Source of the DNA: Actinomyces faecalis
GTDB lineage: Bacteria; Actinomycetota; Actinomycetes; Actinomycetales; Actinomycetaceae
NCBI RefSeq assembly: GCF_013184985.2
Contig: NZ_CP063418.1
Coordinates: 496,001-560,000, forward strand
Length of the DNA stretch: 64,000 nucleotides
Reading direction: 5' to 3'
Shown here in pieces: positions 35,510 to 44,254 of this stretch; the stretch's first letter is position 1, and the number at the start of each line of letters is the position of its first letter. A program made the translations under genes and the position numbers. Below the pieces are notes generated by a model. That model worked only from the letters and a program-made list of their open reading frames with translations. It ran no database searches and had not been told where the DNA came from.

Positions 35510-38500
35510 GAGGCCACGACGGTGAGCCTGGACCCCTCGGGGGTCGAGGTCACCTTGACCTGGTCAGGAATCTGACGACGCAGCTCCTCCACGTGGCTGA
35601 CGATACCGACCGTCCGCCCACCCTGTTGAAGCCGTCCCAGCTCGGCCAGGACGTCCTGGAGGGTCTGGGGGTCCAAGGAGCCGAAGCCTTCGTCGACGAA
35701 CAGGGTCTCCATGAGGACGCCTCCGGACTCGGTCGCCACGACGTCAGCCAGCGCCAGGGCCAGGGCCAGAGAGACGTAGAAGGTCTCACCCCCGGACAAC
35801 GTCCTAGGGTCACGGGTGCGATCGCCTCCGAGACGGTCCAGGACCCCCATGCCCAGCCCCCGCTTGCGGGCGCTGTGCTTCTCGTCGTCCACCTGGATGA
35901 GCTCGTAGCGTCCTGCAGACATAGCCTCCAGCCGGTGGTTGGCGAAGTCGAGCACCTCCTTGAAGCGTTCAGTAAGGACCCAGGTAGCCAGAGGCGTGGA
36001 CTCACGGTTCTCACCAGCTGCCAGGGCAGCGACGTGCAGGAGCGGGGCGTTGTCCCCGATGACGGTGACGAGGTCGGTCACAGCCTGCGACAGACGACCT
36101 GCCTGCGCCTGGAGCGCATCGGCCTCAGCCTGGGCCTGAGCCCGCTGTGAGACAGCGAGCCGCCACTGGTCCTCAGCTCGGTCCAGCACGAGGCCAGCGG
36201 CCTGGAGACCAGGCTCTTCCGCCCCGGTCAGGGCAGCGATCTCGGGGCGGGACAGTCCGGCGCGCACGCGGGCTGCCTCAGCGTCGCGGGAGCGCACGAG
36301 GCTCGACATCTCCTGTACCTCGGCCTCGGAGCGTCGCGCGCCGGACAGGGCGTCGCGGGAGGCGAAGCCTGCCTGGTCCATCTGCTCCGCCAGGTCCTGC
36401 TGGGAGAGGCGAGCGGCAGACACCAGGGCGAGCAGCCCACGCAACCGCGTGAGGCTGTCCTCGTCCTGCTCGGCCTGCTGGCTGAGCCCGCTACGACGCT
36501 GGGCCACGCTGGCACAGTCACCGCGGGCGGCTGCGACCTGCGCCCGGTCGTGGGCCAGGGCCTGCTCCTGGGAGACGAGAGTGGCAGCCAGGGCCGCGGC
36601 GGCTTCCTGGTGCTCGCCCAGACGCTGTCTCAGCTCGGACTCGCGTGCGGACAAGGTGTCCAGCTCCTGCTGGAGACCGGGACGTTCCTGCGCCTCGTCA
36701 GCCGCCTGGCTCAGGCGGCTGCGGCTCTCCTCGAGCTCGTCCGCAGCATGCTCCGGGGACCGGCCCTCCGCGGAGGCGAGGGCCTGGGCCAGCTCGGCCT
36801 CCACTGCTGCCAGGTGAGTGCTGGCAGCCTCCAGCCGCGTGCGGGCCAGGCCTGCTACCTGGTCGGCTGTCTCGAGGTCCTCACGGGAGACCGGATCGGC
36901 CAGGGCGGAGGCTGGGTGCGGGTGCTGGCAGGACCCGCACACCGGGCACGGAGAACCCGGCCGGAGCTCACCGACGAGGGTGGCTGAGGTGGCGTTGATC
37001 CATGCGGTGCGCAGGGCGTGAGCGTGGTCTTCCGCCTCGCTGGCCTGGGTACGAGCCCGCTCGACCGCGTCGCGCGCCTGCTCACGCTGTGCGCGGACCG
37101 ACTGTGCCTTGGCAGCGGCCTGAGCGCGACGCTGAGCGGCTTCGTGAGCGGAACGTAGGTCCGACACGCGTTCCTGCGCACGGTGAGCGGCCTCCAGGCG
37201 CTGACGCAGGGTGGTGGCACGCCCTGGCAGCGCGTTCAGCTCCTTGCGGGCGGCATCTGCCTGCTCGGCAATTCGCGCCTCCTCCTGGCGCCTGGAGTCA
37301 GCCAGGCCGACGCGGGCTGGGATGCCGGCTTCCAGGGACTCGGCCTCAGCCAGGGCCGCTGCCTGCTCACGGCACTGGCGCGAGCGCGTCTCCAGCTCCT
37401 TCAGCGCAGCGGTCGTGGCAGGAAGACCTGGCATCTGGCCAGGCTGCGGGGCGCCTGAGACCTCGTTCCAGCTGCTCAGCCTCGTTAGATCCTGCTTGAT
37501 CTCGGTCAGCGCCGGCTCCAGCGGCGTCTGGGGCCACCCTGCTTCCTCCCAGGATCCGCGCTCGTGCTCCAGCGCCTGGGTCGCCTCCTCCAGGTCCTTG
37601 AGCGCTCGGTCAGCCATACCTGCGACCGAGCCCGCGCGCCGCGCCAGGTCCAGAGCCTGCGCGGTCAGACGGGCTTGGTCGGCCTCGTCGTCGAGCTGCT
37701 TCTGAGCCTCCAGGAGGGTGCGGCGCTGGGCCAGGAGACCTGCCAGGGCCTGGGCCTGGTCGAGGTCCTCGCGTGCCTTGTCGCGTTCCTGCTGCGCGGC
37801 CTGGACGGCAGCATGAGCTGCCTGGAGCCGGTCCGCCCTCTCCTGGGTCGCGGTCGCGATCACCGTCGCCACGGTCTGAGGATCGGGAGCCGTTGCCTCG
37901 GCAGCATGGAGCAGCAGGTCTCGGGGCGTGGGCAGCAGAGCCTCCGGCTCCGCCACGTCAGGCGGGTCGGGAGGGGCCTGGCCTCCTGCCTGCGTGCCCG
38001 AGGGAGTCTCGCCAAAGGCTGCCTGCGCGAAGGCCTGTGCCGCAGCCTGCAGGTGTCGACGTGCTTCCTCAGTCGCGTTGCGGGCCGCCAGGGCGCGACG
38101 TCGCAGCTCCTCCTGGAGCTCGTCGTAGACCCTGGTACCGAAGACGTCCCGGAGGAGCTGGTGGCGCTCGTCCGAGGAGGCCCGCAGGAAGGTGGCGAAC
38201 TTGCCCTGCGGGAGGACGATGGTCTGCGTGAACTGCTCACGGCTCAGCCCGATGGCACGAGTGAGCTCTGGGCCGGCCTCGTCCGGGCGCAGGGCGGCGC
38301 CCTCGCTCGGGCGGCCTTCAGGGTCCGAGAGCCTCCAGACCTTCAACGAGGCCTTCTGCGTCGTGGTCCCGCTGCCGCGTCGCTTGAGCCGCTCGTAAGC
38401 CGGGGTGCGCCTGACCCGGTAGGTGCCGGCAGAGGTGGAGAAGACCAGCTCGACGACTGTCTCGGTGCCGGGACCGGCCAGGCGTGAGCGGATGCGGTCC

Positions 38501-38691
38501 TTGGAGGAGTCCTTGTCTCCCGCTACGTCCCCGTACAGGGCGAAGACGATGGCGTCGATGATCGTCGTCTTGCCGGCGCCGGTCGGCCCGGTCAGCAGGA
38601 ACCTCCCTGAGGAGGTGAAGCGGTCGAAGTCGATGACCTCAGTGCCTGGATAAGGACCCACGGCGGTCATGGTCAGGTGGTGCAGACGCAT
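35506..38691 (-). CDS. sbcC: Exonuclease subunit SbcC (SMC-type ATPase)
   Basis: A 1061-residue protein. Walker A is LLTGPTGAGKTTIIDAI (K41). Long coiled coils flank a zinc hook (PCPVCGSC, residue about 580). The ABC signature is TLSGGETFYVSLALALALAD near 965 and Walker B is TLFVDEGFGSLDPQTL near 997. SbcC dimers tether DNA ends and drive the SbcD nuclease in repair and hairpin removal. The start ATG shares one base with the sbcD stop (TGATG). Its 3' end overlaps the DUF6912 stop on the other strand. Confidence 0.93.
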   Translation of the reverse strand: MRLHHLTMTAVGPYPGTEVIDFDRFTSSGRFLLTGPTGAGKTTIIDAIVFALYGDVAGDKDSSKDRIRSRLAGPGTETVVELVFSTSAGTYRVRRTPAYERLKRRGSGTTTQKASLKVWRLSDPEGRPSEGAALRPDEAGPELTRAIGLSREQFTQTIVLPQGKFATFLRASSDERHQLLRDVFGTRVYDELQEELRRRALAARNATEEARRHLQAAAQAFAQAAFGETPSGTQAGGQAPPDPPDVAEPEALLPTPRDLLLHAAEATAPDPQTVATVIATATQERADRLQAAHAAVQAAQQERDKAREDLDQAQALAGLLAQRRTLLEAQKQLDDEADQARLTAQALDLARRAGSVAGMADRALKDLEEATQALEHERGSWEEAGWPQTPLEPALTEIKQDLTRLSSWNEVSGAPQPGQMPGLPATTAALKELETRSRQCREQAAALAEAESLEAGIPARVGLADSRRQEEARIAEQADAARKELNALPGRATTLRQRLEAAHRAQERVSDLRSAHEAAQRRAQAAAKAQSVRAQREQARDAVERARTQASEAEDHAHALRTAWINATSATLVGELRPGSPCPVCGSCQHPHPASALADPVSREDLETADQVAGLARTRLEAASTHLAAVEAELAQALASAEGRSPEHAADELEESRSRLSQAADEAQERPGLQQELDTLSARESELRQRLGEHQEAAAALAATLVSQEQALAHDRAQVAAARGDCASVAQRRSGLSQQAEQDEDSLTRLRGLLALVSAARLSQQDLAEQMDQAGFASRDALSGARRSEAEVQEMSSLVRSRDAEAARVRAGLSRPEIAALTGAEEPGLQAAGLVLDRAEDQWRLAVSQRAQAQAEADALQAQAGRLSQAVTDLVTVIGDNAPLLHVAALAAGENRESTPLATWVLTERFKEVLDFANHRLEAMSAGRYELIQVDDEKHSARKRGLGMGVLDRLGGDRTRDPRTLSGGETFYVSLALALALADVVATESGGVLMETLFVDEGFGSLDPQTLQDVLAELGRLQQGGRTVGIVSHVEELRRQIPDQVKVTSTPEGSRLTVVAS

Positions 38692-40013
38692 CAGGCACTC
38701 CTCCTGGCAGCGAGAACGGCCTCGTAGGCCTGAGCGAGAACCGCCTGCTCCTTCGCGGAGGGCTCGGCCTCGCCCTCGACCTGGAGGAACTGACGAGCCA
38801 CCTCCAGCGGGTCTGCCGCACGGGTCACGCTGAGGCTGCGTCGTGGTTCCTCATCGCGTACCTCGCGGGTGACTACCAGGACCTCCCCGAAGCGTGTGCG
38901 AAGACGAGCCGGTGCCCCCAGGGGTAACGGGCCTCGAACCACCGCCCGCACCCAGGCGCCTACCGCGTAGTCAAACTCAGGACCCTCCAGCTCTTCCATG
39001 GTGCCGGTCACCGTCTCGATACGGTGAGGCACCGGCGTCGGCACGCGATCGATCTTGGTGACGCCGGTGGTGTCGATCTCCACCAGGGCCGACGACTTGG
39101 GCCATGGAGCCTCGGAGAAGGAGAACGGCAACGGGCTGCCGGAGTAGACCAGCCGGGGACGCCGTCCTGTCGCTGAGCCGGCCGGGGCGTGCTGCGGCAG
39201 CCGGATCTCCTGGGGCCGGTGCAGGTGCCCGAGCGCGACGTAGTCAAGGCCGCCGCTGCACCGGGCGCGAGGAGACCCGCCCAGGGTCTCGAAGACCTCG
39301 GACGCCACGGAGTCCACCCCGCCGACGCGGATGTCCCGCTCGGAGTCCTCGCAGGCCTGGCCACCGACGACGAAGGCGTGAGCCATGACGAGTGCCGGTA
39401 CGCGCGTGCTGCCTGCCTGGCGGCGTCGGCACAGGTCCTGTGCGACCAGGCGCAGTGCTCCGCCGACGACGGCCTCGTGGCTGCGGGCCAGTCGGCCGGG
39501 CCCCGCCGGTTGCCCGGGGGACTCCGGCTCCCCAGCCGCAGCGCTGTCAGGAGCGAGGACCTCACCCGTCCGCTCGCTCAGGAGCGGTGGCAGGACCCCT
39601 CTGGTGGCGTCAGGGTCCAGGTAGGGCAAGGCGTAGACGAGTAACCCGGCGCCGCCGTCCGGGTCAGGGACGATCACCGGCTGGTCGACCTCTGCGACCT
39701 GGGCCCGTACGGCCAGGGACGGACGGAAGAGCGCGGAGCCGAAGCCGAGACGCTGCGCCGAGTCGTGGTTACCTGGAGTGAGCACCACCTGGGTGCGGTC
39801 TGTCAGGCGGCGCAGGGTGTCGTTCAGCAGACGGACGGAGTCGGTCGGTGGGATCGCCCGGTCGTAGACGTCCCCGGAGATGACGACGGCGTCCACGCCC
39901 TCAGCCTCGACGAGATCGACGAGGTGGTCGGCAAAGGCGGCGTGGGCGTCATCAAGGACGCGTCCGTGGAAGGTGCGTCCGAGGTGCCAGTCCGAGGTGT
40001 GCAGGATCCGCAT
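38691..40013 (-). CDS. sbcD: Exonuclease subunit SbcD (Mre11-like)
   Basis: A 440-residue metallophosphoesterase. The phosphodiesterase motifs run in order: LHTSDWHLGRTFHGR, VISGDVYDRAIPP, LTPGNHDS, and the later YVALGHLHRPQEIR. It is the manganese-dependent nuclease of the SbcCD complex that trims DNA ends and cleaves hairpins. It is coupled to sbcC. Confidence 0.93.
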   Translation of the reverse strand: MRILHTSDWHLGRTFHGRVLDDAHAAFADHLVDLVEAEGVDAVVISGDVYDRAIPPTDSVRLLNDTLRRLTDRTQVVLTPGNHDSAQRLGFGSALFRPSLAVRAQVAEVDQPVIVPDPDGGAGLLVYALPYLDPDATRGVLPPLLSERTGEVLAPDSAAAGEPESPGQPAGPGRLARSHEAVVGGALRLVAQDLCRRRQAGSTRVPALVMAHAFVVGGQACEDSERDIRVGGVDSVASEVFETLGGSPRARCSGGLDYVALGHLHRPQEIRLPQHAPAGSATGRRPRLVYSGSPLPFSFSEAPWPKSSALVEIDTTGVTKIDRVPTPVPHRIETVTGTMEELEGPEFDYAVGAWVRAVVRGPLPLGAPARLRTRFGEVLVVTREVRDEEPRRSLSVTRAADPLEVARQFLQVEGEAEPSAKEQAVLAQAYEAVLAARRSA

Positions 40014-40127
40014 GGAGGCACCTTCTCACAGGGGCGTGACACAATCTTGTACGCCTGGCTCCCGACCGGGGCCCAGGCGCGGAACCTACAGGTCACGGAC
40101 CCGGTCGAGGTCACCGACCCGCTGCTC

Positions 40128-40505
40128 ATGCCCGAGCAGGGGGCGCGGCCGGGCCACGGTGAGAGCGAGCCCCGGTTCGGGCTCGACGACTTCGGGGGCG
40201 TACTGGACGCCCTGGTGCAGGCACTGATCACGGCGGGCATGGATGAGACCCTCGCCTGGGCGGGGACCGTACGCCTGGTCGAGGTAGCCATGGTGGTTGC
40301 CTCGCGCCGGCACACCGCAGCAGCCATCGACCCACGCCTGGCTGACCTGGGAGTGCCACCGGCGTGTACCAGGGCCTGGATGACCCTGCTGGTCGGCTCC
40401 CGGACACGTACCACCAGCAGTGTCCTGGCGTTGGACGAGCACGCCCTGGGACAGCGGGCCGCCGAGGTGGTTCAGCTCCTGGAGCAGCCGGCCGAGGCAG
40501 CCTGA
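40128..40505 (+). CDS. Uncharacterised protein next to sbcD
   Basis: A 125-residue product from ATG 40128 with strong codon bias (DDFGGVLDALVQALITAGMD; RTRTTSSVLALDEHALGQRA). It is probably soluble and mostly helical; I recognise no family. The frame is open further upstream, and TTG at 40047 could be the real start, adding about 27 residues. It diverges from sbcD and converges on the yoeB remnant. Confidence 0.5.
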   Translation: MPEQGARPGHGESEPRFGLDDFGGVLDALVQALITAGMDETLAWAGTVRLVEVAMVVASRRHTAAAIDPRLADLGVPPACTRAWMTLLVGSRTRTTSSVLALDEHALGQRAAEVVQLLEQPAEAA

Positions 40506-40543
40506 CCCGAGGACGACGCGGGAGGAGGAGCTGGTGTGGAGGA

Positions 40544-40810
40544 TCAGCTGTAGTGCCCCATGCAGGCGAGGATGATGATGGTGTCCTGACGGACCTGGTA
40601 GACGAGGCGGTTGGCCTTGTCAATGCGCCGGCTCCACAGGCCCGTCAGATTCCCTCGCAGCGGCTCGGGAGCGCCGGTGCCTTCGAAGGGGTGGCGCATG
40701 GTCTCGCGAATGAGCGCGTTGATCTTGCGCAGGGTCTTCCTGTCTTGCTGCTGCCAGGCCAGGTAGTCGTCCCAGGCTGCCTGGGCTCATGCCAGCGTCC
40801 GGTCCGCCAC
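40544..40810 (-). pseudogene. YoeB/Txe toxin gene with nonsense codon 8
   Basis: From GTG 40810 the frame reads seven codons, then TGA (40787-40789), then an otherwise intact YoeB: WDDYLAWQQQDRKTLRKINA, RHPFEGTGAPEPLRGNLTG, WSRRIDKANRLVYQV, ending MGHYS. YoeB is a ribosome-dependent mRNA interferase whose C-terminal His-Tyr pair is catalytic; both are present. The TGA sits where alignment by eye suggests Trp (LA-x-AQAAW). No ATG, GTG or TTG restarts before the core. The start is five bases past the relB stop. The toxin is probably dead while relB is intact. Confidence 0.75.
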
Positions 40811-40814
40811 CGCG

Positions 40815-41081
40815 TCACTCCTCGATGAGGGCGTGGTCGGACAGAGGCAGGCGTCCAGCGTCCAGCTCGGCCTTCAGGTGCTCCAGGTGGGCGATATTGG
40901 CGGGGTGGTAGAACGGGTCGGCGGTGATCTCGAAGGGGATGCGGCGTTCCATAGCGATCTTGCGCATGTACACCGTCAGGGCAGTCGTCATGGTCAGGCC
41001 CATCTCTCGCACGACCTCCTCGACCTGGGCCTTCAGGTCAGGGTCGACCTTGAAGTTGACATTGACGGTGCGTGTTGTCAT
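40815..41081 (-). CDS. RelB/DinJ antitoxin
   Basis: An 88-residue protein. The N-terminal ribbon-helix-helix is TTRTVNVNFKVDPDLKAQVE then EMGLTMTTALTVYMRKIAME, the classic RelB/DinJ sequence with IPFEI after it. The C-terminal half would wrap the toxin. The start at ATG 41081 is supported by AAGGAGAGGTG. It normally represses its own promoter and neutralises YoeB; here its toxin partner carries a nonsense codon, so it may be an orphan antitoxin. Confidence 0.88.
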   Translation of the reverse strand: MTTRTVNVNFKVDPDLKAQVEEVVREMGLTMTTALTVYMRKIAMERRIPFEITADPFYHPANIAHLEHLKAELDAGRLPLSDHALIEE

Positions 41082-41105
41082 GCGATCACCTCTCCTTCGT
41101 CGCGA

Positions 41106-41134
41106 ATTGTAAAGCGTCCGCACCTCATTGTAAA
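41106..41134 (-). promoter_or_regulatory. relB promoter with repeated operator half-sites
   Basis: Minus-strand TTTACA (41129-41134) and TACAAT (41106-41111) are 17 bases apart, near consensus. Plus-strand ATTGTAAAG occurs twice (41106-41114 and 41127-41135), 21 bases apart, which is two helical turns. That suits binding by a ribbon-helix-helix autorepressor. Confidence 0.7.
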
Positions 41135-41147
41135 GAACATGCGGGTG

Positions 41148-41531
41148 CTAGCTCTCCATGGGGTGTGGAGCGCGCGGGTGTGATTCAGACGTCAAACTGA
41201 GACGTGATTGGAGACATATTTGTCTGGGTGCAAATTCTGCACCCTGGTAAATGTGAGTGCGGTCATATGTTCTGTGTGGGGGTGTCCCCTGTGGCCTGGA
41301 TGGGGGCGGGGTGGTTGGCTCGAGGCTGATTCGCTCTATGGAGGGAGGTGGCCGGTGTGGGCGTCGGTGTAGGAGGTGGCAGCTAGCGGATAGGAGCGTG
41401 ATCGTGTGGCTGGCTGACCGTCGAGAGTGACGGCCCACCGGTGGCTGATCTGGACGTGCACGGCGCTTCTCCGCTGCCGGCTGGGTGGTGTGCGCACCTA
41501 GCACGTGAAGGGTGAGAGGAGGCAGCGGCTG
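41148..41531. other. Gap with no supported gene at island left edge
   Basis: This stretch of about 380 bases lies between the relB promoter and the DUF6668-like gene. No open frame with matching codon bias was found. The right end carries the ribosome site AGAGGAGG (41515-41522) of the next gene. It probably contains the island junction. Confidence 0.4.
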
Positions 41532-41945
41532 ATGAGCGAGAGCCCCTGGCTGATCCCGCCGCCGCGTGCCGTGGCGCAGGCGGTGCCTGAGAGCGCGCCG
41601 GTGGTGTGGAGCCCTGGCACGGTCACTGGCGTGCAGGGCGAGGGGACGGCCGTGTCGCTGCGGGCGGTGGCGCGTGGCGGAGTGTGGGTGGTGGGGGCGC
41701 ACGGCGGGGCTGGCACCACGACCGTGGCGCGCCTGCTGGGGGTGGTGTGGGTAGCTGACGCTCCGGGTCGGCTGCCCAGGGTGCTGCGTGAGCAGCTGGC
41801 TCTGGCGAGCGGTGCCTACCCGGCCTCCTGGTGCCTGCCGTGGGTGGGTGCATGGCGGCTCGCGCCTGCGTGGGACCAGCCGGTGCCACGAGAGATCTCC
41901 CGGGTGCTGCACAGCGTGCTCGGATACCGAGAGGACAACCCATGA
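41532..41945 (+). CDS. DUF6668-like element protein, internally shortened
   Basis: A 137-residue protein. A P-loop-like start, VVGAHGGAGTTTVARLLG, is followed closely by VVWVADAPGRLPRVLREQL and PWVGAWRLAPAWDQP. In DUF6668 proteins of actinobacterial conjugative elements I recall roughly 50-60 residues between the first two blocks, so this copy probably has an in-frame deletion. The ATG at 41532 has AGAGGAGG upstream, and its stop overlaps the next start (ATGA). It marks the start of the transfer-gene remnants. Confidence 0.55.
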   Translation: MSESPWLIPPPRAVAQAVPESAPVVWSPGTVTGVQGEGTAVSLRAVARGGVWVVGAHGGAGTTTVARLLGVVWVADAPGRLPRVLREQLALASGAYPASWCLPWVGAWRLAPAWDQPVPREISRVLHSVLGYREDNP

Positions 41946-42237
41946 CCATGATGAGTACGTACGGCCTGCGGGCTGGGCTTCCTGCTATCGATGTCAACCC
42001 GATCGCGCCCCCTGGGGTGGCAGACATGTTCTCCACCGTCCTGGTCTGCCTGATGTGGGCCGGGGCATCTGTGCGGTGGTGGCACTGCTGACCGGTGGTG
42101 CGGCGATCACGCTCAACGCCTTTGGACGTGGCGGGGACCATGCGGAGCGGATTGCCTCCGTGATGGGCACGGTATTCGTGGGTGTGGTGATCCTGGGGTC
42201 TGCGGCCGCGGTCGGCTCGGCGCTGACAGGGGTGTGA
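41942..42237 (+). pseudogene. Small two-helix element membrane protein, frameshifted
   Basis: Frame 1 gives PAIDVNPIAPPGVADMFSTV then LVCLMWAG and hits TGA at 42089-42091. The next frame continues ICAVVALLTGGAAITLNAFG ... VMGTVFVGVVILGSAAAVGS to TGA at 42237. Together they make a protein of about 98 aa with two membrane helices, like the TrbC/VirB2-position proteins of actinobacterial elements. The slip is near 42060-42070 and equals loss of one base. Confidence 0.6.
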
Positions 42238-42238
42238 C

Positions 42239-42825
42239 ATGGACGCGCACAGGGGTGAGCGTGAGGTGAGTGTGTTTGCGCGCTGGCCGTTTATCGCCTG
42301 TGCCTTGCTGCTGGCCGCGGTGCTGGTGGGCGGGGTGGGCCTGGTTGCGACCCGCACGGGTGGGACAGGCCAGGCTGAGGCGCCCGCGGTGGTGGCCTCC
42401 CTGCCGCCAGCCCCTGGGGGTGTCAGTGAGTCGGTGTGCGGGATGGGCCCGGGGGGGGGCTGACTGACGGGGTACCCCGCTGCTACGCCCGCTCGCCCCG
42501 GGGTGCGGTGGCGGCGGCAGCGGCGTGGATGAAGTGGATGAGCTTGCGCCAGCAGGCTGATACCGCCACCCAGGTGCTGCTGGCTCCTGGCGGTGACCGG
42601 GACCGGCTCCTGGAGGAGGTCGGGAGTGCATGGGACGGGTCGACGAGCGAGGCGATGACGGTGTGGGGCTACACCGCCCAGGTCCGGGGAACGGATGAGG
42701 TGCTGGTGACGATCGCCGCCTACCAGGCCAGTAACCCGTCGCTGGTGGTGTCCTGGCCGCTGGTCATGGTGTGGGTCGAGGGGACTGGAAGGTCGATCCT
42801 CCGGCGAACGAGGACTGGGGCATGA
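42239..42825 (+). pseudogene. VirB8-position element membrane protein, frameshifted at a G run
   Basis: The first part has one membrane helix (WPFIACALLLAAVLVGGVGLVA) and a Pro/Ala linker up to SESVCGMGPGGG, then stops at 42463. The other frame carries on with RCYARSPRGAVAAAAAWMKW and VRGTDEVLVTIAAYQASNPS to 42825. The shift is at a run of nine G (about 42450-42458). Layout and the YARSPRGA block match extracytoplasmic proteins encoded before trbL in actinobacterial elements. Function inferred from position only. Confidence 0.55.
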
Positions 42826-42901
42826 GACGCCTGGAGGACCCAGCGGCGGCAGGGCTCGTGCCCTGGCCGGTGTGAGAGCAAAGGAAGGCGGTGGGTAGGC
42901 A

Positions 42902-43647
42902 GTGGCTGACGGACAGTGCACGTGGTACGACGTGACCTGTCACCTAGGGGACGCTGCCTCCGCGGTGGTGTCCCAGGGCGTGGCAGACGTGGTGCGGGTG
43001 TGGGCACAGTCCATCCTGGAGGGACTGGACTGTGCCCTGTAGACGCTGGGCACCTACTGGGTGAGCGTGCCGACGGCGGGGCTGGAGGGAGCCAGGTCGA
43101 CTGTGGCCTGCGCAAGATCGTGCGCGGTATGGTGCTGCTGGTCCTCGTGTCGGGCTCAGCCATCGCGGTCACCCAGACCGTGGTCGATATCGGGGACGAG
43201 TTCTCCACGTGGATCATTGAGCAGGCCAATGAGGGTGGTGGCTCTTTCGCCGCCAGGCTGCTGACCTTGGAGACGATGACGGGCAGCTTTGCCATGATCA
43301 TCATGATCGTGCTGGGTCTGGTGGCCCTGGTTGCGCTGGTGAGCTTCCTGGTGCCGGTGGCCGCGGTGATGGGGTCGGGCGGTGGTGCAGGTGCTGTGGC
43401 CGGTGGCGCGGCCGCGACGGGCGCGATGAGCGTGGCCCGTATGAGTGGTGGTGGAGCAGCCGCGGCCAGCGGGGCAGACAGCGCACCCGCAAGCTCCTCG
43501 CCCGCGGCCAGCGGCTGTGGCTGTGCCTGGTCGGTGGTCGAGGGTCCTGCATCCTGGTGCGTTGTGGTGGTCATAGCGCGTGGGAGGAGCGGTGGGTCTG
43601 CGTCAGGGGCTGGAGGCGGGGCGGGTGCTGCTCCGGTGTGGCTGTGA
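42902..43647 (+). pseudogene. TrbL-like transfer protein remnant
   Basis: From GTG 42902 the frame gives ADGQCTWYDVTCHLGDAASA and VVRVWAQSILEGLDCAL, then TAG (43040-43042), then TLGTYWVSVPTAG. This is the usual N-terminus of TrbL/VirB6-like proteins in these elements. The membrane part resumes in another frame (RGMVLLVLVSGSAIAVTQTV; TMTGSFAMIIMIVLGLVALV). A large part of the normal protein is missing. The Ala/Ser-rich tail is not trustworthy. One nonsense codon, one frameshift and one deletion mark it as dead. Confidence 0.6.
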
Positions 43648-43939
43648 GGGTGGACAGGTTGGGGGTGCCTCCAGCCAGAGCGGCGGTGCTGCGTGTCCTG
43701 TTAGCGGCTGGGGCATCAGGGACGAGCCCCTCCATGGTTGCCTTCGCCGGCTGACCGTGGACCCAGAACTCGTAGCGGGTCTCCTGGCCGTGGGCGTCAT
43801 AGTGGGTGACGGCTGGGCCGTGCTCACTGTGTAGCTGACCATCGCGCAGCCTCTCCTCGCGGCGTATCACACCGTCGGTGGCGTACTAGCGGCAGGTCAC
43901 CTCACCGTCGGTATAGAACAGGCGGCCGGTGAGCTGCGG
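43571..43939 (-). pseudogene. Remnant of a DGQ/EHGPAV repeat protein
   Basis: The minus strand reads GRLFYTDGEVTCR, an in-frame TAG, then YATDG, IRREERLRDGQLHSEHGPAV, THYDAHGQETRYEFWVHGQP and a degenerate tail. The repeated 'G-x-x-Y/F-x-x-G' pattern resembles small repeat proteins (MORN-like) found in actinobacterial accessory loci. It could be an immunity or antitoxin-type protein, but nothing here proves it. It overlaps the TrbL remnant end. Confidence 0.4.
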
Positions 43940-44027
43940 AGACCCTGACTGCGCGGGTCAAGGCTGCTGAGACCCCGCAGCTGGTGGAGTAGATCGGCCG
44001 CCTGGCCCGAGTGTGGGAAAACTCTCC

Positions 44028-44228
44028 CTAGTGCTTAGGATCCGAGCGCTCAAGCCTGTGTAACAGGTACAAGGCTGGGAGAAGGAGCAACATCGCTGTT
44101 CCGCCTACCGCCTCGGCCGTCGCTGACTCATGGGTGAACATGAGGATGAAGGACCAGATGAACAGGCCTGTCAGCACTATGAAAAGGGCTGTGAGCAGGG
44201 ACTGCGCCAGGCGCTTCTTTGGACTCAT
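44028..44228 (-). CDS. Cassette A small two-helix membrane protein (candidate immunity)
   Basis: A 66-residue protein with a basic start (SPKKR) and two hydrophobic segments (residues about 9-31 and 38-56). They are joined by the short loop THESATAEA, and the C-terminus is charged (HRLERSDPKH), so both ends should be cytoplasmic. The ATG at 44228 is preceded by GGAGAAG and lies 26 bases after the secreted-protein stop. Size and placement match the second genes of cassettes B and C. No family recognised; an immunity role is inference. Confidence 0.6.
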   Translation of the reverse strand: MSPKKRLAQSLLTALFIVLTGLFIWSFILMFTHESATAEAVGGTAMLLLLPALYLLHRLERSDPKH

Positions 44229-44254
44229 GACGTGTCTTCTCCGGGCGGCTGTTT

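Noticed and set aside
41148..42921. Large minus-strand frames across the transfer-gene remnants
   Set aside because: Pro/His/Arg-rich shadows of the plus-strand element genes; the plus-strand pieces carry recognisable motifs.
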